From: Halovenus sp. | Lineage (GTDB): Archaea; Halobacteriota; Halobacteria; Halobacteriales; Haloarculaceae | Assembly: GCA_003551265.1 (NCBI GenBank) | Contig: PUMG01000128.1 | Location: 1-8,490, forward strand | Direction: 5' to 3' | Length of the DNA stretch: 8,490 nucleotides | In this document: positions 6,311 through 8,490 of the stretch, in pieces | How the letters are laid out: each line of letters starts with the position of its first letter | Numbering within the stretch: the stretch's first letter is position 1 | Notes under the pieces: generated by a model | What the model was told of the DNA's origin: nothing | What the model saw: the letters and a program-made list of their open reading frames with translations, nothing else | Databases searched by the model: none | Made by a program: the position numbers and the translations under genes

Positions 6311-7651
6311 TCAATCACTGATTGCCCGTTGTTCAGACATGATGACCTGGACGTCGTATCTGTGTTCGATGAGCGCGGAGATACGTATCAGAAAGTCGTT
6401 TGCAATCGCTTCGTCAGTCTGTGGCGTATACGACACCGTTGTTCTCACCTGTTTGACGTTCGGAACCGGCAGCGACTGGTCGTACTCGACTTCGATGTCC
6501 ACAATCTCTAGCGCCTGGTACTGGGGCTGGTCGTGAATCTCTTCGATATCTCCCCGAATCTCCTGTTCGAGCTGTGAGTTCTCCCACTGACCGATCGTTA
6601 CGAACCCGACAAACGAAGACACGAGCAGTATCAGAACCAGCATCACCGACACGCGTCTGAACCACGCTTCACTCGACCAGTGCACCCGTACATCAAACAC
6701 CTTCCACCCACGCTCGGAGATGCTGAATCCGCCCTCAAACAGCTCGTTCGGGGAGTAACCGCGACTCCAGAACACTGGAATTGCGATCATGTTGATGACG
6801 AGGATGTTGAGCAGTGCGAAGATGAACGCACCGAGCGCGACTGCAGGCATCTCCCACGCGATACCGATGCTGGTCACGCCGAGCGGGGGAAGAATCGCAG
6901 CAGCCATCGCAACACCGATCAGTGATGACGGGGATTTGAACGAGAGGCTGTACGCGCCTGCGATACCCGAACCGAACGCGAGACCCAGTGCGAGAACGTT
7001 CGGCGCGACGTTCTGGCTGACTTCACCGATGCCGAGAACCTGATCGGGGGTAAGTGGCGTGAACCACCGCAGTACGTAGGCGAACGCCGCTCCGAAGACG
7101 ACCACAACGGAGACTCCCAGACTCTGCATATAGATGCCACGACGGAACATCTCCTGGTTGTCGACGACCGTTCCCACCCCCGCGGCGAGTGCTGGACCCA
7201 TGAGTGGTGCCAGCACAACCGCACCGATGACAACAGCCGTCGAATCGAGCAGGAGACCGAATATCGCGATAGCCACGGATAGGACACTGAGAGTCAGATA
7301 CGACCGCAACGCTGGCTGAAGTTCCTGTGCCCGCTGGAGCAGTTCCTCCCGTGCAATCTTGTTCTTCCCTGTCTCTCTTTTGATTCGCTGGTGTGTGTGT
7401 TCTTTCCCGATGACTGTACTCGTCTCCTGGAGGATAACCGATATTGGATGGTCGTCGTCGACGTACTCCCGAATCTGGTCAGTAACAAACTGTGTCGAAG
7501 CCGCAGGAATGTAGAACACGATGGAAACGATTGTCTCTCCCTCGGCGTCGACGATTCCATCATGAATTTCGTAATGAATCTCGTGCTCATTGAGAACTTC
7601 AAGAACGGTGGACTGGGCCTGTGGAGGAACTGTTACCCTTACCTCCCGCAT
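6311..7651 (-). CDS. DUF389-family integral membrane protein
   Basis: The protein is 446 aa. The N-terminal ~80 residues form a soluble alpha/beta, ACT-like domain, followed by a charged linker (about 84-112). The membrane core starts at 117 and carries the family's recognisable pattern: a helix, then D-S-T-A-V-V-I-G-A-V-V-L-A-P-L-M-G-P (136-153), then a helix after an R-R-G pair. Further helices lie at about 175-197, 215-235, 244-262 and 268-295, including AAILPPLGV (251-259). A last helix (333-352) precedes a ~94-residue soluble C-terminal domain with beta-strand character. DUF389 proteins occur widely in archaea and bacteria and have no established biochemical role that I can cite. Being co-transcribed with an osmolyte-binding lipoprotein hints at a transport or membrane-sensing role, which is inference. 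The ATG at 7651 has TTAATA 26-31 nt upstream, so the message is probably leaderless. Confidence 0.88.
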   Translation of the reverse strand: MREVRVTVPPQAQSTVLEVLNEHEIHYEIHDGIVDAEGETIVSIVFYIPAASTQFVTDQIREYVDDDHPISVILQETSTVIGKEHTHQRIKRETGKNKIAREELLQRAQELQPALRSYLTLSVLSVAIAIFGLLLDSTAVVIGAVVLAPLMGPALAAGVGTVVDNQEMFRRGIYMQSLGVSVVVVFGAAFAYVLRWFTPLTPDQVLGIGEVSQNVAPNVLALGLAFGSGIAGAYSLSFKSPSSLIGVAMAAAILPPLGVTSIGIAWEMPAVALGAFIFALLNILVINMIAIPVFWSRGYSPNELFEGGFSISERGWKVFDVRVHWSSEAWFRRVSVMLVLILLVSSFVGFVTIGQWENSQLEQEIRGDIEEIHDQPQYQALEIVDIEVEYDQSLPVPNVKQVRTTVSYTPQTDEAIANDFLIRISALIEHRYDVQVIMSEQRAISD

Positions 7652-7676
7652 TATAAAAGAACAATGAGTAGGGACG

Positions 7677-7684
7677 TATTAAGC
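7677..7684 (-). promoter_or_regulatory. TATA-like promoter of the DUF389-lipoprotein operon
   Basis: On the minus strand GCTTAATA lies 26-33 nt before the ATG at 7651, in the normal position for a haloarchaeal leaderless promoter. A second AT-rich stretch directly abutting the ATG is too close to act as a TATA box. Read-through from the upstream DUF6788-like gene, 46 nt away, could also contribute. Confidence 0.45.
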
Positions 7685-7697
7685 ACCACGATGCAAC

Positions 7698-8045
7698 CTA
7701 TTCGAGAGTATCAGTGACTGGCCCTCTGTACTCCCAGTCGAGACCATCGCCTCGCCGACGGACGATATACTTGTAGGGACCGTGGAGCTGACCGCGCTGG
7801 CATTTGCAGGTCTCTTTGCCACAGCTGACCTTCTTGATCACCACCGCTCCCTCGCTCGATTCCTCGACGGTCTCGAGCGATTCACCGTCACCAACGTCAA
7901 TATCTTCAGGAGCGACCTCCTGGCGGTACTCGAGGAGTTCGTCAATCCACTGCTGGAGAGCGCGTAAGTCCACGTCGTCTTGCTTCGGAACGCCCTCTAC
8001 GAGATACTTCGGGAGTGAATCGGGTGCTGGTGGACGAGTGGGCAT
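7698..8045 (-). CDS. DUF6788-like small cysteine-motif protein
   Basis: The protein is 115 aa from the ATG at 8045 (MPTRPPAPDSLPKYLVEGVP). The frame stays open for another 83 codons upstream, but that extension has no family-like sequence and would run through the promoter dyad, so the internal ATG is preferred. The N-terminal half has a helix (about 23-43, DLRALQQWIDELLEYRQ), then an acidic linker rich in Glu and Asp. The C-terminal part holds C-G-K-E-T-C-K-C (Cys75, Cys80, Cys82), then H-G-P-Y-K-Y-I-V-R-R-R and a W-E-Y-R-G-P ending. The Cys/His arrangement could bind a metal. I recognise the overall sequence as the type annotated DUF6788 in haloarchaea, often near mobile or plasmid-like regions; function is unknown. 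It may act on nucleic acid, but that is a guess from the basic patch. Confidence 0.82.
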   Translation of the reverse strand: MPTRPPAPDSLPKYLVEGVPKQDDVDLRALQQWIDELLEYRQEVAPEDIDVGDGESLETVEESSEGAVVIKKVSCGKETCKCQRGQLHGPYKYIVRRRGDGLDWEYRGPVTDTLE

Positions 8046-8046
8046 T

Positions 8047-8094
8047 TTCTTACCAAACAATACAGTCCATTTGAGCATAAGTGTTTGGTAAGAA
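8047..8094 (-). promoter_or_regulatory. Promoter of the DUF6788-like gene with a perfect 13-bp dyad operator
   Basis: TTCTTACCAAACA (8047-8059) and TGTTTGGTAAGAA (8082-8094) are exact reverse complements separated by 22 nt. On the minus strand the downstream arm ends 1 nt before the ATG at 8045, and the TATA-like CTTATGC (8075-8081) lies between the arms. A dimeric or tetrameric repressor bound to both arms would cover the BRE side and the transcription start. The regulator is unknown; the DUF6788-like protein itself or a distant factor could bind it. Confidence 0.7.
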
Positions 8095-8370
8095 CTCTTG
8101 CTGTACACCCCACTGTTTCCGGAGTAATAATCAGCGAGAGAGTCTGAAACAGGTGATTCAAGGTATATCGATAATAGCGGAAACGATGGTTTCAGCCCCG
8201 CCTCACTGGGAGTGGAAAATTCGCCTCGAGTTTCTTTTGAGTAGACACCCACACCCCAGGTGTCGAGTGTAAACAGTTGAGAACACGCCTGCAAGTCTCT
8301 GAACGGCGTGATTTGTATTTACTGACCATGTCGAGTGACTAGTCGTAGTTCACGGAACATTATATTGCGG
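8095..8370. other. Intergenic stretch without a supported gene
   Basis: No reading frame here has convincing length, composition or start signals on either strand. It holds the single origin-box-like sequence at 8105-8120, a small GAAAC/GTTTC palindrome (8180-8184 and 8189-8193), and some AT-rich tracts. I see no RNA gene or mobile element in it. Confidence 0.5.
8105..8120 (-). repeat. GTTTCC-type origin-box-like sequence, single copy
   Basis: On the minus strand GGAAACAGTGGGGTGT matches the right half of the best-known haloarchaeal origin box (GGAAAC, three bases, GGGGT). The left, symmetric half is poor (CTCC instead of TTTCCA). Only one clear copy is present, with a looser GGAAAC at 8179-8184, so this is a weak call. 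Confidence 0.25.
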
Positions 8371-8383
8371 CGAAAGATATAAG
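8371..8383 (+). promoter_or_regulatory. Strong archaeal BRE/TATA promoter near the right edge
   Basis: CGAAAGATATAAG has a purine-rich BRE (CGAAA) directly before a TATA box (GATATAAG). A start would be expected near 8402-8408. The only frame that begins close by, GTG at 8412, closes after 22 codons, so the transcript is either a leader, an RNA gene or the start of something beyond the window. Confidence 0.5.
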
Positions 8384-8431
8384 TCCTGATGCTGTGAATA
8401 AGGTCCGTAGGGTGAACAATAACCACGAGAA

Positions 8432-8480
8432 CGGAGACCGTTTCGGTCTCCGCAGCTCACGGTCACACCCGGGACCGTGA
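8432..8480 (+). other. Two consecutive hairpins downstream of the edge promoter
   Basis: The first hairpin is a perfect 9-bp stem, CGGAGACCG (8432-8440) with CGGTCTCCG (8444-8452) and a TTT loop. The second has TCACGGTC (8457-8464) pairing with GACCGTGA (8473-8480) around an 8-nt loop; a 6-bp alternative GGTCAC/GTGACC (8461-8466 and 8477-8482) overlaps it. Neither is followed by a T-tract within the window, so a classic terminator is not supported. A structured 5' leader or small RNA is possible. Confidence 0.45.
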
Positions 8481-8490
8481 CCAACAGCAA

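Noticed and set aside
8046..8294. 83-codon N-terminal extension of the DUF6788-like protein
   Set aside because: It would run through the TATA-like element and the perfect dyad, lacks haloarchaeal codon preference, and the family-like sequence begins at the ATG at 8045.
8432..8452. Hairpin as an intrinsic terminator
   Set aside because: No T-tract follows it, and it lies just downstream of a promoter rather than at a gene's 3' end.
8412..8480. GTG-started 22-codon open frame after the edge promoter
   Set aside because: It is too short to support, and it overlaps both hairpins, which better explain the sequence.

Overview
The window looks like a piece of a haloarchaeal (class Halobacteria) replicon. 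The protein-coding regions are GC-rich and encode acidic proteins. Promoters are archaeal TATA-type and sit about 25-35 nt ahead of start codons, which implies mostly leaderless mRNAs. There is an archaeal Orc1/Cdc6 initiator, a Tat-exported lipoprotein, and a small cysteine-motif protein of a type common in haloarchaea. Whether this is the main chromosome or a megaplasmid cannot be decided from the window.

Left part (1-1810): the 3' end of a BCCT-family (betaine/carnitine/choline-type) transporter overlaps by 4 nt a small two-helix membrane protein. Convergent to these is a ten-helix EamA/DMT-superfamily transporter.

Centre (1884-3736): an orc1/cdc6 gene on the minus strand with a replication origin immediately upstream of it. 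The origin carries four direct and one inverted copy of an origin-recognition-box-type repeat (core TGTCGTGAAC behind a C5G5 palindrome), plus one degenerate copy. The two inner copies extend to a perfect 31-bp inverted repeat that brackets an AT-rich stretch, the likely unwinding element. The initiator-proximal copy abuts the orc1 TATA box. The initiator gene and origin are clearly AT-richer than the flanking genes, which suggests a transferable origin module.

Right of the origin (3737-6308): a 531-aa soluble protein of unknown function faces away from the origin. Convergent to it is a Tat lipoprotein of the OpuAC/ProX glycine-betaine-binding type.

Right part (6311-8490): the lipoprotein gene lies 2 nt downstream of a DUF389 membrane protein gene, so the two probably form one transcription unit. 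Upstream on the same strand is a small DUF6788-like protein whose promoter is flanked by a perfect 13-bp dyad. The last ~400 nt have no convincing gene. They hold a good BRE/TATA promoter followed by two consecutive hairpins at the window's edge, and a single sequence resembling the other (GTTTCC-type) haloarchaeal origin box.

Together, a BCCT carrier and a glycine-betaine-type binding protein on either side of the origin suggest compatible-solute uptake. Joint regulation or function is inference only.
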